NCBI GenBank assembly: GCA_030533445.1
Contig: CM060080.1
Span: forward strand, 40,779,880-40,843,879
Length of the DNA: 64,000 nt
From: Cyprinodon diabolis
Taxonomy: Eukaryota > Chordata > Actinopteri > Cyprinodontiformes > Cyprinodontidae
Direction: 5' to 3'
The notes beneath the pieces were generated by a model, which was not told the origin of the DNA, did not search any database, and worked only from the letters and a program-made list of their open reading frames with translations. Shown here one piece after another: positions 49,801-61,179 of this stretch. Every line of letters begins with the position of its first letter. Position 1 is the stretch's first letter. Position numbers and translations under genes: made by a program.

Positions 49801-52034
49801 GATATTTGGGCGATTTAGTGCTGAAAGCCCTAAAAAGAAAAGGAGACGACGTATTTGGACAAAGACATGGCTGAGCTAACGTGGCTACTACGGTCTGTCA
49901 GTTTGACAGAAAGAACTCCATTTCACTCATTGCCCCCCCGCCATGCTGCTGGGTTTATATCTGAGAGGAAGAAGAAGAAGAATCCTTGTTGCCCACTGAG
50001 CGATTTGCACACGACCACCTTAAGATGGCCGACTAAAATACAAAAAAGTTAGATTTTTTCCCGACAGAGATTCCTGATGGGGGGGTGGTCCTTAGAGGCT
50101 GATCACTAGTGACCCCCCCGTTCACTACACGATGCATCATTAGGTTGAAAGTCGGCCTGAAAAGGGCAAAAAATGGTAAAGTGTACGGCCGGCTTTAAGA
50201 GACATATTACAATAATAATGCCTTCTAAGTGGAATGAATATCAGGTTAACATGTCTGATGTAGAAACATTTACGTTAAGGACAAAGTTTATCTTTAATAA
50301 GTATTAGTCTCTGATTTTTAAATACAGCCAATTTGTTCATTTGCTGTTAGAATAGATTTATTTCCTTTTATTGTGACCAACTTTTTTTCTGTCTTACTAT
50401 TGTGACCTTATATTTAATGAAGAGGCCATGTTTAGGTAGAAATACTGGCCAGTAGAGAAACGTTTATCACTGCAAACAACAAAGAACTGATAATAGCAGA
50501 ATACTGGCCGATGCCTGAATCGAGGAAACCGGTTTGGACGTGAAAAAAAGTGAAATAATGCATCCCAACTTAAGACTGCAGGCTTAATTGAATCAAAAGG
50601 TTGCCGTGACAACATCACTTTGCAGACAGGTTGTTTGTTTTTCAGTTGAAGCTTTCCTAGGTGAGCTCCTAAATCCCTCCTCCCGCTCTAAAACGCTGCT
50701 CACGCACGCCTTGCTTCGAGGTCTCACCTGAAGTGTGAGGGGACTGCTCACTATCCAAGCCTGAAGCCAGCCTCTCAGCATTGGCCCCCAGGACCCCCAT
50801 GGGCAAAGCCTGATCCCCAGAGGCCAGATCAGCCTCAAGTTCCTCACTAACAGGGAAGGGAATGTCACTCATGGGCTCCTCCTTAATCCTCAGAGGTTTG
50901 GAGTCTTCCAGAGCTTTCTCCGGATTCACCAGTCGCTCATATTCTTCTGAAAGCTCCTTCGTCACCTAGAATAAAAAAAAAAAATGATCTACTTTTGTGT
51001 CTGGTAGTTAAGAAAAACAAAAGAGAAGAAAGTAAAGCTGTCCACAGCCTGACCTGCAGCATGTGGCTGTGATAGTCCTTGATCCTCACTTGCCAGAAGC
51101 GCTGCAGGGACAGCATGCTGCCGATGCCCACCTCATGGAACACCTGCTCCACCACGTCAGGGAAGGGAGTGGCCCCCAGCCGAGCCTCGCGGTCCACCGC
51201 CACCCGCAGCAGCTGGGTGAGGCGCAGGTAATGTTCGTGGACCTGGTCAGTCAAGGTCTCCAGGACGCTTTCTTGGGCAGACTCAAAGCCAGCGTGAGCC
51301 AGAACTGTGGCCACCGACTGATAGAGGAGCTGCCGGCAGGACAGCCAACTCAGCTCAGTGACGGGTTCACCTTTACCTCTGAAACGGAAATATGAGGTTC
51401 GTCTTCAGCGGAGCAACAAAACAGTCGTCTTCTGAAAGTATTCATAAACCTTGAACTTCATTCATATGTTGTGACATTACAACCACAGTTTTCAATGAAT
51501 TCTGATGGGATTTTATATGTTAGACCAACAGAAAATAAAGTTTCACTGAAAGGAAAAAAAGAGTCATTGGTGAAATGTTTTAAATTATACATACTTGTAG
51601 AATTCACTCTCAGGGTCGCTGTGGCGAAGCTGAAAGGGCTGCTGGGGATCTTTGCTGTCTGCAGGGAGCAGATCATCAGGGACCGTAGGCGGAGTCGGAG
51701 GACGCTGTGGCAGGCTGGCTTCAGCCTCCTCCGGCCGGCCGCCACCCTCGGTTGATGCCGAGCTCTGACCCTGACCCTGAGCTTGGGCCACTGCCAGGAG
51801 GGCACGCAAACGGCGGGCGTGCTGGCACAGCTGCACGGTGTGGATGGTGAGGCTGCACGGCTCAGAGGGGACGTCCAACATGGTGGTGGGTCTGGGACGT
51901 TGGGCCGAGGGCTGATGCAGGGGGGGGTCCTGCATCTCTACGGAGCGGAACTCCCGCTGGAGCAAGTCGAAGGAGCTGCGACTGGGAGGAGCCCCCGAGG
52001 GTCCGGGGATCTCACCCCAGTAACGCATCATCAT
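46893..52034 (-). CDS. supt7l: SUPT7L, STAF65-gamma subunit of SAGA/STAGA complex (4 coding exons)
   Basis: This encodes a nuclear subunit of the SAGA/STAGA histone acetyltransferase coactivator. Coding exons on the minus strand are 51595-52034, 51054-51378, 50728-50965 and 46893-47197, joined in frame with GT/AG sites, for 435 residues (human about 414). The ATG is the first of three in a row, followed by RYWGEIP as in the family. Exon 1 carries the conserved MLDVPSEPCSLTIHT block and HSDPESEFYK. Exon 2 (about residues 147-254) is the histone-fold-like region, with VLETLTDQVHEHYLRL and VAVDREARLG. Exon 3 has the IKEEP sumoylation-like site and SEELEADLASGD. Exon 4 has a second site (VKMEP), SPVFNQR and a basic C-terminus (PKKRIKKI). 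An acceptor at 52045 just upstream of the ATG implies at least one 5' noncoding exon. Intron 3 is long (3.5 kb) and repeat-filled. An eight-histidine run in exon 4 is unusual. Family assignment is very secure and boundaries are frame-checked. Confidence 0.95.
48094..48169. repeat. Exact 38-bp tandem duplication in SUPT7L intron 3
   Basis: 48094-48131 is repeated without change at 48132-48169, starting ACTGAGGCCACCGTAGG. Perfect identity points to a recent slip or repair event. Confidence 0.95.
48240..48300 (+). mobile_element. Tc1-like transposon scrap in SUPT7L intron 3
   Basis: It contains AGCAATCCCACAGCATGATA and then CTGCCACTACTATGTTTTAC, a phrase from Tc1-like elements also echoed near 61858. 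Confidence 0.4.
49216..49472 (+). mobile_element. tRNA-derived SINE, copy 2 (SUPT7L intron 3)
   Basis: The same head as the 35092 copy: box A TAGCACTGCTG, box B GGTTTGATTCCC, then the GCATGCATGGGTTCTC body and a CATAGACTGCC-type end. Part of the middle is deleted. It is antisense to SUPT7L. Confidence 0.75.
49548..50198. mobile_element. DNA-transposon MITE in SUPT7L intron 3
   Basis: The ends are imperfect inverted repeats: TAAGCTGGGCGTACACCGTG at the left, and at the right the complement of TAAAGCCGGCCGTACACTTT. The left end continues into an A/T-rich ATTTTTTC stretch mirrored at the right. No transposase was found. The superfamily is not assigned because the target duplication is unclear. 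Confidence 0.6.
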
Positions 52035-53045
52035 CCAGTCACACCTGAGTCAAGAAGAGAAATAGTTCTATTATTAGCATTTAGGATATTTTTAAGCAAG
52101 AAAATTAGAGTTCAGATAAAGATAAAGTGAAATATTAAAATATCTTGAGCAACAGTTTAACAGAAACGGCCTTCTGAACAGGTTTTGAGATGTCGGTGGA
52201 GAAAAGGTTTGAGAAAAAGTTGTCTATAATTTTGTGAGAGAAAATGTTTTTTTTCTAATTTTGTTTTGTTAATTTTTTGTTTGTGACATTCAAATAAAGT
52301 TAACATTCATATCAGATTCAGTCTTCAGTGTTAATTTACCACTCGGGGCCACTGTTGCAAATCTGCAACATCCCAGAATTCATTGCATGTCAGGTCTCAC
52401 TAAAAAAAAAGTCTGAATTGTATATTACTACCCAATATGATCACTCAGTTCAGATGTAAATGCAGTTGATCTCCTTTTAATCCAAATGACCCTAAAGCAA
52501 AGCTTGATGACTAAATACTTCTAGTTGCACTAAAAGGTGATTCTAAAACATATTAGCTTATAATAACTAACCACTGCAAATGCACAAACTTTTAGATTTT
52601 AGTATTTATAAAACACATTAAAATTCATGCATCATTGCACCGATTGCTGCAGGAAACAATCAGAAGCTTTAAATTATGATCAAAATGAAAGAGGCTTCAC
52701 ATTAAAGTAAATGGACGAATAAAAATGATAAAACATGCAGATATGAACACCTAAAAATGTATTTTTGGACTTGAGGCAAACCGAATTATGGTTTTCCACT
52801 CGTCCATTCATTTAAAATTAAAAATGGAACTATTGGGAATATTCTATACATGGACATCTTCATGAATAGAAAAATGATCACATTATTGAATGGAGTTTGG
52901 TGCTGCAAAAAACAGGCAGGACGAATTCTTATCATACATAGAAAACAAGCAGCTGAGCTAATATTTAAGCATCAGTTTAACGTCATGTTGTGATTATGTC
53001 GTCATATAACTGATAAATCTATAGAAAAGGCAGATTGGAACTTAC

Positions 53046-53947
53046 TTTTATATTATTTAAGCCACAAGATGTTAAGTGTTGAACGGGAAGCCGGACGAAC
53101 TAGCTGCTTTGAAAGATTTTGAAGTTCGTATCTGATTGAGAGTTTCAAAGCGCTTTCTTAAAGGGCCATTCCGCAGCTTTTAGGAAAGCGGGTCTTTTTA
53201 AAATCTAAAACACGTCAAATGTAAAATCATATTTTTATTATTTTACAATCCCTAAAATATTATTGCACATTTCATTTAAAAATGCATATTGTATTTTGAA
53301 AAAGTATCTTTAATATTGTTTTATTTGTTCAAACAGCCGATCAGGGTCCAGCTGATAAATAAAATCCATTTATTTCAAATAAAGATTTTAAAAAAGAATT
53401 ATTTGATGTTAAATAAAGAATAGAGCCAAGAGTTTTGAATTAAACAACGTGATCCAACTTTCTTGAAAAAATAAAGGATAAAATAAATATAATAATTTAC
53501 TTTTTTCTTCAATTTTGTGTAAAGTTTATATGTTTCTAAATCCAAGTTTGAACAAATCGGATCAGATTTCAGGAAAAATCATCCAAGTTCGTTAAATTTG
53601 AAACTAGAACTGATAAATCCTTAAATCTGCTAAAATGGGAATTTAATTGAAAGCCCAACAAATAGGATACTAACTTCAGAGGTGTATCAATTTTATCTGT
53701 CCGTGCGTCAAAGGCTGTTTCGCATTTTTGTTCCTCTAACTTACAAATTCAACTTTGATAGCAAATACAATTATTTCCATCCTGCTTTAAAAATAAGTCT
53801 AAAGACATTTTCTAAGAAGTTTTTCCCTCATTTTCGCTTTAATAAAGTAATTTTTGTCGTTTTCATTGGGCGCTTCTCCGGACACATTTCACAGTTGCAC
53901 CAAATTAACTCGGATGATTCTTCGTCGCTAACCAGAGAGAGGAAACT
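53046..53947. promoter_or_regulatory. Probable shared divergent promoter of SUPT7L and SLC4A1AP
   Basis: The two genes are transcribed away from this interval. On the minus strand, a strong donor (A followed by GTAAGT, intron beginning at 53045) could end a noncoding SUPT7L first exon starting somewhere near 53.2 kb. This would match the acceptor just upstream of the SUPT7L ATG. An inverted CCAAT-like box (ATTGGG) lies near 53865, about 80 bases before the SLC4A1AP ATG. The region is not strongly CpG-rich. The promoter assignment rests on gene geometry and on the known divergent pairing in human. Transcription starts are not visible. Confidence 0.45.
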
Positions 53948-56900
53948 ATGGAGGGAGAAACGCAGCCTGGAGTGGAAGAGAAGGAGCAATTGAACACTAA
54001 AGATGAGGAAACATGTCAAGAGAAGGAAGAAACCAAAACAGAAACCTTTAAAAAACCGGCTAAGCTAGCGGTGCCTTCGCTAGCTAACAGGCGCAACAAC
54101 AGCGTAGCAGCAAACATGGAGGAGCAGCAGTGTGAGTCTAACGATGCTGCAGAGAGACAACATGATGTGGCAAAGAAACAAGTCATGAAAATGAAGGGGA
54201 CTCCTGTCAAAGCTGGGAGCTTCCCCCCTCTGCCCTACACCCAGCCCCCCTGGGGGGGCCCTACCCCAGAGTCTCACTACGCCCTGGAAATCCTGAAAAA
54301 CGGAACCATAGTGGACACCGCCCCTCTCACACACCGGAGCTATTTCGTCGTGGGGCGGCTGCCTGTTTGCGATGTCCCTCTGGAGCACCCGTCCATCTCC
54401 AGGTACCACGCGGTGATCCAGTACCGAGGCCAGGCCGGGGAGGGGGGCTGCGTGGGGGAGGAGAGGGGCTTTTACGTCCACGACCTGGGCAGCACCCACG
54501 GCACGGTGGTCAACAAGAACAAGATCCCCCCGAAGACCTATGTCAGACTGAGGGTGGGGCACGTGCTGAAGTTCGGGGGGAGCAGCAGGCTGTTTATCCT
54601 GCAGGTTGGTTTCTGCTCCAGGCTCAGCTCTGACCCCCCCATGGGTCAGGATTAATGGCAAATAGTTTCACCATAGAGACACCTAATCTAGACACAAAAT
54701 CACCTAATCAGATTAAATCTAACACTAATTCAGGTCATTGTCATCCCATAAAAAGTTTAAAAATCAATCCACTGGACTTTGTTTCCAAGTTTGAAGACGT
54801 TTCTCTTCCATCCAGGAAGTTTTTTTTGATTCAAAATGTCAGAAATAGCGTTTAGTTCCAGGTTTTGCTTTGTTCCGCTCCAAAAGAACCAGACAGAGAA
54901 ATCAGAACAGATTCAAAGAACTGAAGACATTCTTTGAAAGTTCAGTTCAGGAACAAGTTTAGCATTTTCCTCTCCTTCATTCCTTATGATGCACGTCTGC
55001 CGTGCCCCCCCTCCCCACTTCTATTTGCTTGGTTTCTGCATGTTTCTAAACCAAAACAAGGCTTTGCTTTGGTCCGCTCTATTAAACCTGGAACTAAACG
55101 CTATTTCTGACATTTTGAATTGAAAAACCTTCCTGAATGGAAGAATAAAGCTTCAAACTTGGAAATAAAGTCCAATAAATTGTTTTCTAACTTTTATTTT
55201 TGGAATGACAATGACCTGAATGACTGAGAATCTTCATCAGCAACTTGTTTGAATTTAAATCCAGTGAATGTTATACTTACTTTCTTTACAGTAGCTTTAA
55301 TTAATGCGGGCAAAGACAGAACTGCCCAGCTCCAGATGCTTTATCTCAGAATTCTATAATTATTGTTATTAAAAGCAAGTCTAACATTTCTGCTTTTAAA
55401 TCCTCTTAAAGCGGGAACGGTGCACTTAGTTTTCTTTTCATGATTACATCCACTGTCATAAAGAAGTGTGTATTAAAAAAAAGAAGAAGATCAAATTAAA
55501 TCCATGCAGTTGTCTATAGAAACTGTAGACTGGTGTAAAGCTGCAGGCAACAGCTTTAGATTATTAAGCAGAGATAATATCCCAGGTTGTTCCCGTCTGC
55601 AGGGTCCAGAGTCTGATGAGGAAGAGGAGTCTGAGCTGACGGTGACCGAGCTGAGGGAGCGAGCCCGCAAACAGAGAGCGGAGCTGGAGAAAAAAATGAT
55701 GGGAGAGCTTTCTGATGGGGAGGGTGGTGGTGATGATGATGAGGAAGGGGAAGGCAAGAAGAGCCAGAGCCAATCATCCAGAGAAGATTCTGGATGCTCG
55801 TGGGGAATGGGTGAGTGAATCTGTGTCCTTCATTGATGGAAAGCTGAAACTGTTCATCTGATACTCCTGCATCCATCCATCCATCCTGCAGAAGAGGATG
55901 CGGCTCCAGAGCAAGATGAGAACGAGGAAAACCCCTTTTCTACAGAGTTCCAGGAAGACCAGGAGGCCGCTTACCTGAAAGACCCAAAGAAGGCGCTGCA
56001 GGGATTCTACGACAGAGAGGGTGAGTCCCTGAAGAGCCTGGCTGCTTCCTGTTCAGGAGTTACGTCTCCTGGTTAACCTGCTGTTTCTGTCTGCAGGCGA
56101 AGAGCTGGAGTTTGAGTATGAAGACCAAAACCATGGCACCTGGCTCTGCAGGATCAAGTAAGCCACCTGGAATACTCGCTTCATGAGTTTTCTTTAAAAG
56201 ATCTTTAATCTTTCTAAACGATGCTCATCAGGCTGCCAGTGGACGACGCTTTGGGTCGACAGCTGGTCGCAGAGGTGAGCCACACGGGGAAGAAGAAGGA
56301 GGCGGCCGTCCAGTGCTGCCTGGAGGCGTGTCGGATGCTGGAGGCTCGAGGTCTGCTGAGGCAGGAAGCAGGTGAGCGCTGAAAAACCACGCAGGGATTC
56401 TCCTCAGAGTCTCCTCTGAAAGCCGCCTTTTGGTTTCAGTTTCACGAAAACGAAAGCAGAAAAACTGGGAGGACGAGGATTATTACGACAGCGACGACGA
56501 CACCTTCCTGGATCGGACCGGCACCGTGGAGAGGAAGAGGCAGGAGCGGATGAAGAAGGCTGGGAAGATCGAGGAGCGGACCGAGACCTACGAATCTTTG
56601 GTAACTATGACGTAAAGCTTTACAATCAGGGAATTAAAAGAAAAGGAATGTCATGATAGAGAGAATAAGCAACAAAAGATCAAAGCACATCAACAGAAGG
56701 TTTAGTGGAAGATTTCCCCAAATTTTAATCATATTCTAGTTTATTGAGAAGCATTGTATATCATCTTTAAAAGGCCATTAATGTTAAAACAAACCTTCTA
56801 TTACTTCAGTAGCTGTTATTTCTTAAAGGCACAGCGTGTAACTTTTGGCCAATAGGGGCTCTAGATCTGTAACTTTCCCGTCTAGCGCCCCTAGTGGCCA

Positions 56901-59900
56901 CGAGTGCTGCAGCACTGGTGCAAACGTAAACAACCAGCCATCCGGCTTCTTCTTTCAGCTCCGAGCCTTTAGCGCTACGTCTGTATAACAGCCTGCAGCC
57001 TTGAAGCGACACGTTCTTCCAGGTCACATGACCCGACCAACGACGGCGCGTCTTTCAAGAAGGGAGCACCGCCTGTAGCATGGATAGCGTTAAGCGCTGA
57101 ATATTGGCCTGAGGAACCATTTAAAGACTCGTATGCGTCGGGTCTGTAGGGTCAGAGTCAGCGCTTTGCCTTTTTAAGGCGTAGTTGATGAGTTCTCTGA
57201 AAATGTAGATTAGAAACCCTGAAGTTGCCTTTTAAATAACTCCTCATACCCCGTCCTACTGCTCCTCCTTTCTCCTTCTGTGCTCCTGAGGAGGAACACC
57301 TATTGACTGCATGTAGACATCGTGCTCAGCTCTGTTTACCTTCTGTTTGCATCGCTTGAATTTTCATAGTATAAGGTGAGAACAGTGGAGCTGAAAACAA
57401 AGCCCTCTGGGTGAATAAACACCAGGAGTCTGCAGAGAAGCACGTGACAAAACTCAGCATGTGGAGAAGATGAGGTGATGATCCAGGAAGACTGAATCTG
57501 GAAGCAGATTCCTTCACTGCAGCGCCAGCAGCTCAGTGGAGTTTATTCTGTCCTCATCCTCACTAGAGACGCATTAGAAACTGTCGAATCCTTCAAGTTA
57601 CTGTTGGTAAAAAACTAATAAAAATAAAACATAATTATAATTGTTTTTCTTTCACATAATAAAAAAACAACAAATTTAAATTTGTCATTGTTCTGCTCTA
57701 ATACATTTCTATCTATTATACATCTAAAATCTAAACTGCAGAAAGTGTTACTTTATTTTAGGGCTGAATCAATGAATTGTGATTAATCGATTATAGAAAT
57801 AATTGTCCAATAATTCAGTGATCGATTAATCATTAACTGGAGTATAGAAACTATAAAATATGCCTTTAGCTGACAGAGACGCACTTAGAGCAGGAATTAT
57901 ACCAACATGGGAAGCAGTCTGGTTTCATCCCTGCAGAAACCAGACTCTATACCGCCACACTGTTTTCACGTTAACTAGTGCCATCTATAATGTGCAATTA
58001 TTATTTAACACCCAGTGCAATTATATAAATATATATATATCTATCTAGATATATACATATATAGATAGATATATATATGTGTATGTAAATTCTGCTGTGA
58101 TTTAACAGTTGAATAATAAAGATGGTATAGATTTATTCTATTATGAGCTGGAGAATTTTTCCACATAAATGTTTTGATTTTCTGAAACACGTGATAAATC
58201 TCAGATATTCAGCACCGTTCTGTTATTGATATTGCATTAGTGCACAGTTCAGAGGTCATAGTTTATGAAGCAGTGCGTTCTGCCGTCCTGCAGGTGGCCA
58301 AGCTGTCCTCGGTGGAGAAGGAGCTGGCAGACACTCAGAAAAAGCTCAACGCTGGTAAACAAGGTGCGTCATCTTCCACTGCGGACAGAAAACGCCTGGT
58401 TTTTAGGCCCCCGCTGTGAAAAACGCTCTCCTTTCTTTACTCCACTCAGGATCGTCAGCCTCCTGTGCCGAGGACTCGCTCGACGCTTTCATGACGGCGG
58501 TGAGGAGCGAGGCTGCTATGGATGCCGTGCAGCGCAGGAAGCTTCACATCCACGTAGCCGATCTGCGTAAAGAGGCCCAGAGGCTCCGTAAACTGGTTGA
58601 CCTGACGCGGCCGGCCCAGATGCCCTCGCTGCTCCCCAGGTCACACGTCTTCATCTAAGCTGGGAGGTTTGATTCGTATCTGTTTATCAACCATAACTGT
58701 TGGTCATCTTATAGTGGAAGCTCTGAGGCGGAAAAACCCAAAAAAACCTTACCTCTGTTTGGAGCCATGAAGGGAGGAAGCAAATTCAAGCTGAAAACTG
58801 GAACCATCGGGGTAAGAGCTCCAAACACCTCCTCCTCTTTGCTCCTCTGCTGCTGCTGCTGCTGCTGCACAGCCTCTCTTCTCTCCTTTAGAAGCTGCCT
58901 CCCAAGAGGCCCAACCTGCCTGCTGAGCTCTTCAACATGAAAGAGCTTCCATCCACGGGGGAGGAAGAGGAGGAGGAGGAGGAGAAGGAGCAGGAGGAGC
59001 AGGAACAAGAGGAAAAGGATGAGGAGGAGAAAGAACAGAGGATGGAGGAGGAGCATGAGAAGGCAGAAAAGGTAGAGAGAGAAAAAGATGGTGGAGATAA
59101 ATGCAGCGCCACGCGGTCCAAAGCAAAGGGTGAAGAATCCGACGCTCCTCTGGGTCCACTGAAGGAGCCGCAGGAGGTCAAAGGTAAAAACAGCTGGAAA
59201 GTCCCGCTTCTCAAATGGGTTCATATCTGTTAATGCCACTAGGTGGCAGCATTATCCCTCTGCCCTCTCAGCAGGCAGGGTTCCAGTTTAACGCTTTTAG
59301 ACAATGATTCAAAAAGCTAAATAAGGAATAAGGGTGGCAACGATTTTAAGATTCCTTTTGAATTTCCTTCCTTCCTTCCTCCCTTCTTTCCTTCCTTCCT
59401 TCCTTCTCTCCTTTCTTCCTCCCCCTTCCTTCCTTCCTTCCTTCCTTCCTCCCCCCCCCCCCTCCCTCAGCTGTAACCTTAACCCTCTAACCTTTTCTTG
59501 TCTTTAGGTCAGAAGGCCCAGAGCAGCATAAAGTCAGCAGCAGATCCCAGCCAGAGGAAGCGAGTGATGGGCCCCAGCAGGGTAGGCCCCTCACATGTGT
59601 GTCAGTTAGAAGCATGAAGGCTCCCAGTATGAAGTGATTTTAACCCCTGATGTCTCCTCAGCCTCCTGTGCAGCTGTCAGGACAGTATCCACAGGATGAC
59701 CCTGATTATTCAGTGTGGATGCCTCCTGCAGGTAAATCAGCGGCTATCAGCTGACTGAGGCCTTAAATCATCAAAGTAATCAGGCTGAACCTCCTTAAAG
59801 TCGTTCTGAGGTTTTTGTTGTAAACATGGGTGCAGCTGAGGAATGCAGATCAAGATGATCCTGAATAAAAGAACGAGTGAAACAGCTGCCAGCTTGGTCT

Positions 59901-59973
59901 CACAGCCTGCTATGCTCTCACAGGTCAGACTGGAGATGGTCGCACTCACCTGAACGACAAGTACGGCTACTGA
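53948..59973 (+). CDS. slc4a1ap: SLC4A1AP, kanadaptin (13 coding exons)
   Basis: Kanadaptin is a mainly nuclear FHA-domain protein first described as binding the kidney anion exchanger SLC4A1. Exons: 53948-54604, 55603-55810, 55892-56020, 56097-56157, 56232-56371, 56440-56600, 58294-58363, 58450-58639, 58715-58811, 58892-59183, 59508-59581, 59662-59731 and 59924-59973. All join in frame with GT/AG sites, giving 732 residues. The N-terminus is acidic/basic and disordered. The FHA domain lies at about residues 130-219 ([26 protein letters not shown]). A dsRNA-binding-like segment is at about 352-398 (LPVDD...[13 protein letters not shown]). Next come the [13 protein letters not shown] block, [18 protein letters not shown] near residue 550, a long Glu-rich tract in exon 10, and the invariant C-terminus [13 protein letters not shown]. 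The ATG sits at the start of the long first exon in an acceptable Kozak context. It lies head to head with SUPT7L, as in mammals. Intron 6 (1.7 kb) and intron 1 hold repeats. Confidence 0.96.
54765..55200. mobile_element. Palindromic element, third copy (SLC4A1AP intron 1)
   Basis: The left arm starts CCACTGGACTTTGTTTCCAA and the right arm ends near AACTTGGAAATAAAGTCCA. Both share the CAGAAATAGCGTTTAGTTCC / GGAACTAAACGCTATTTCTG core. A second repeat (54888-55035, like 45025-45210) is inserted between the arms. The tail motif TGACCTGAATGACTGAGAAT follows at 55213. The right arm has lost the GAAACGTC motif by mutation. Confidence 0.75.
54888..55035. repeat. Repeat inserted inside the intron-1 palindrome
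   Basis: It matches 45025-45210. It splits the loop side of the palindromic element, so it entered after the palindrome or was captured with it. Confidence 0.65.
56825..57075. repeat. Interspersed repeat-like segment in SLC4A1AP intron 6
   Basis: It begins AAAGGCACAGCGTGTAACTT and includes TAGCGCCCCTAGTGGCCACG, a style seen in fish MITE/SINE families. It is GC-richer than the rest of the intron. Ends and class are not resolved. Confidence 0.35.
58025..58085. repeat. (TA)n/(TAGA)n microsatellite in SLC4A1AP intron 6
   Basis: TA runs with TAGATAGA units, about 210 bp before the exon 7 acceptor. Confidence 0.9.
58846..58869. repeat. (CTG)n run before SLC4A1AP exon 10
   Basis: About seven CTG units ending some 22 bp before the exon 10 acceptor, next to its pyrimidine tract. 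Confidence 0.85.
59366..59465. repeat. (CCTT)n plus C-run in SLC4A1AP intron 10
   Basis: CCTT/CCCT tandem repeats end in a run of about 12 C, 40 bp before the exon 11 acceptor at 59507. Confidence 0.9.
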
Positions 59974-60508
59974 TGAGGACCATCAGCTTCTGGTTACAGA
60001 CTGTGAACCTGAAAATGACTCATATTGAGCCTGTGAGGAATCGCAGGGAGCGATTCACTCCTCTGTCATTTCAACCTGGGCAGGAAACAGGAGGCTCCGC
60101 CTCTTTGTTCCTGTGCCGCTCCTGCAGATAAACCCACCTGACGCCCGCTCTGCACCCGGCTCCTGGCTGGCTTCAGTCCATCCCTGGCTTTACCTTTTTC
60201 TCTTCTGCTGTAAAGGCAGTGGTGTGTGTGTCAGGAGGAGAGGGAGAGCATTGAAGCAGCTTTTCTGACCATCTGGACACTTGGACGGCGTCCTGAATGA
60301 AACGTAAGCTGATAATGACTCAAGCTAAGTGAAGAGTGTGTTTCCATGTGCGCACGCACTCCGCCCCCCCCCCCCAAAGTCCTCGTTTTAACAAGATTTC
60401 CTCAGTGAGAGCCTGGAGATTCCTTTCTCTGTGAAATCCCACTCTGTTGATTTCTGTAACTTCGAACATGTGCCCCCCCCCCCACCCCCGCTAATGTCTT
60501 TAAACAAT

Positions 60509-60514
60509 AATAAA
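60509..60514 (+). terminator. Polyadenylation signal AATAAA of SLC4A1AP
   Basis: AATAAA lies about 535 bases after the SLC4A1AP stop, giving a plausible 3' UTR. Two C-rich runs occur within this UTR (about 60363-60376 and 60473-60489). Confidence 0.6.
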
Positions 60515-61179
60515 TGGAATCTCTTTTTGTAACATAAAAATAAAAAACTACATCACCTCATAGTTAGTTTTTTGTCAGCTGTTGGTCTCCTGTTAGAAGC
60601 TGTTATTTAAAATGAACAAAGTTACGCTTTTGTTCCCTGAATGTAACAAATCTCTAAATAGACATTTATTTTAGTTAGTTGCAGTAAAGGGATCGTTCCT
60701 GACAGTGGACTTCTACCGGTATTTTCAAGTACTTATAACTGTTGAATTATGCTTATTTTTATTGTTTTACGTATTTTTCCATTAAATAATTACCCAGGCT
60801 GTTTATGACTGACAGGTTCATCTGGAATCTGGAAAAGTTTGGATTATTATTTAACTGTTTTTCAGGACCTGATTGTCTTTGAATACTGAAGAATCTTTTC
60901 CTATTTCCACTGAAGCTCTACAGTAAATGTTTGCAAACATATTGCATGACATTTTCAAAAACTTGCGTCGTTTAAGAATGACATTTTATTACATAAAGAT
61001 GTTCCAGACCTTATAAAGCTACTTTTTTAGCTTAAGCTGGAAGGATAGAATTTTTTTTCTGCCTACGGGATAGAAAAAAAAAAAAATATCTGATCTGAAA
61101 AATAAAAACAGCTGTAGCAATTTATGACTCTTTTTTTTTGGGGGGGGGGGGTACATAGTTATTCTGCCAATCATCTTAA

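Noticed and set aside
54080..54661. Long minus-strand open frame opposite SLC4A1AP exon 1
   Set aside because: It is a shadow of the GC-rich coding exon on the other strand. It has no domain or splice context.
58709..59239. Leu/Ser-rich minus-strand frames
   Set aside because: They are the antisense of the Glu-rich exon 10 of SLC4A1AP and the neighbouring CTG run.
60530..61140. Search for a small ribosomal-protein gene (MRPL33), a human neighbour, after SLC4A1AP
   Set aside because: No frame with the expected basic, short protein was found on either strand in 60-64 kb.
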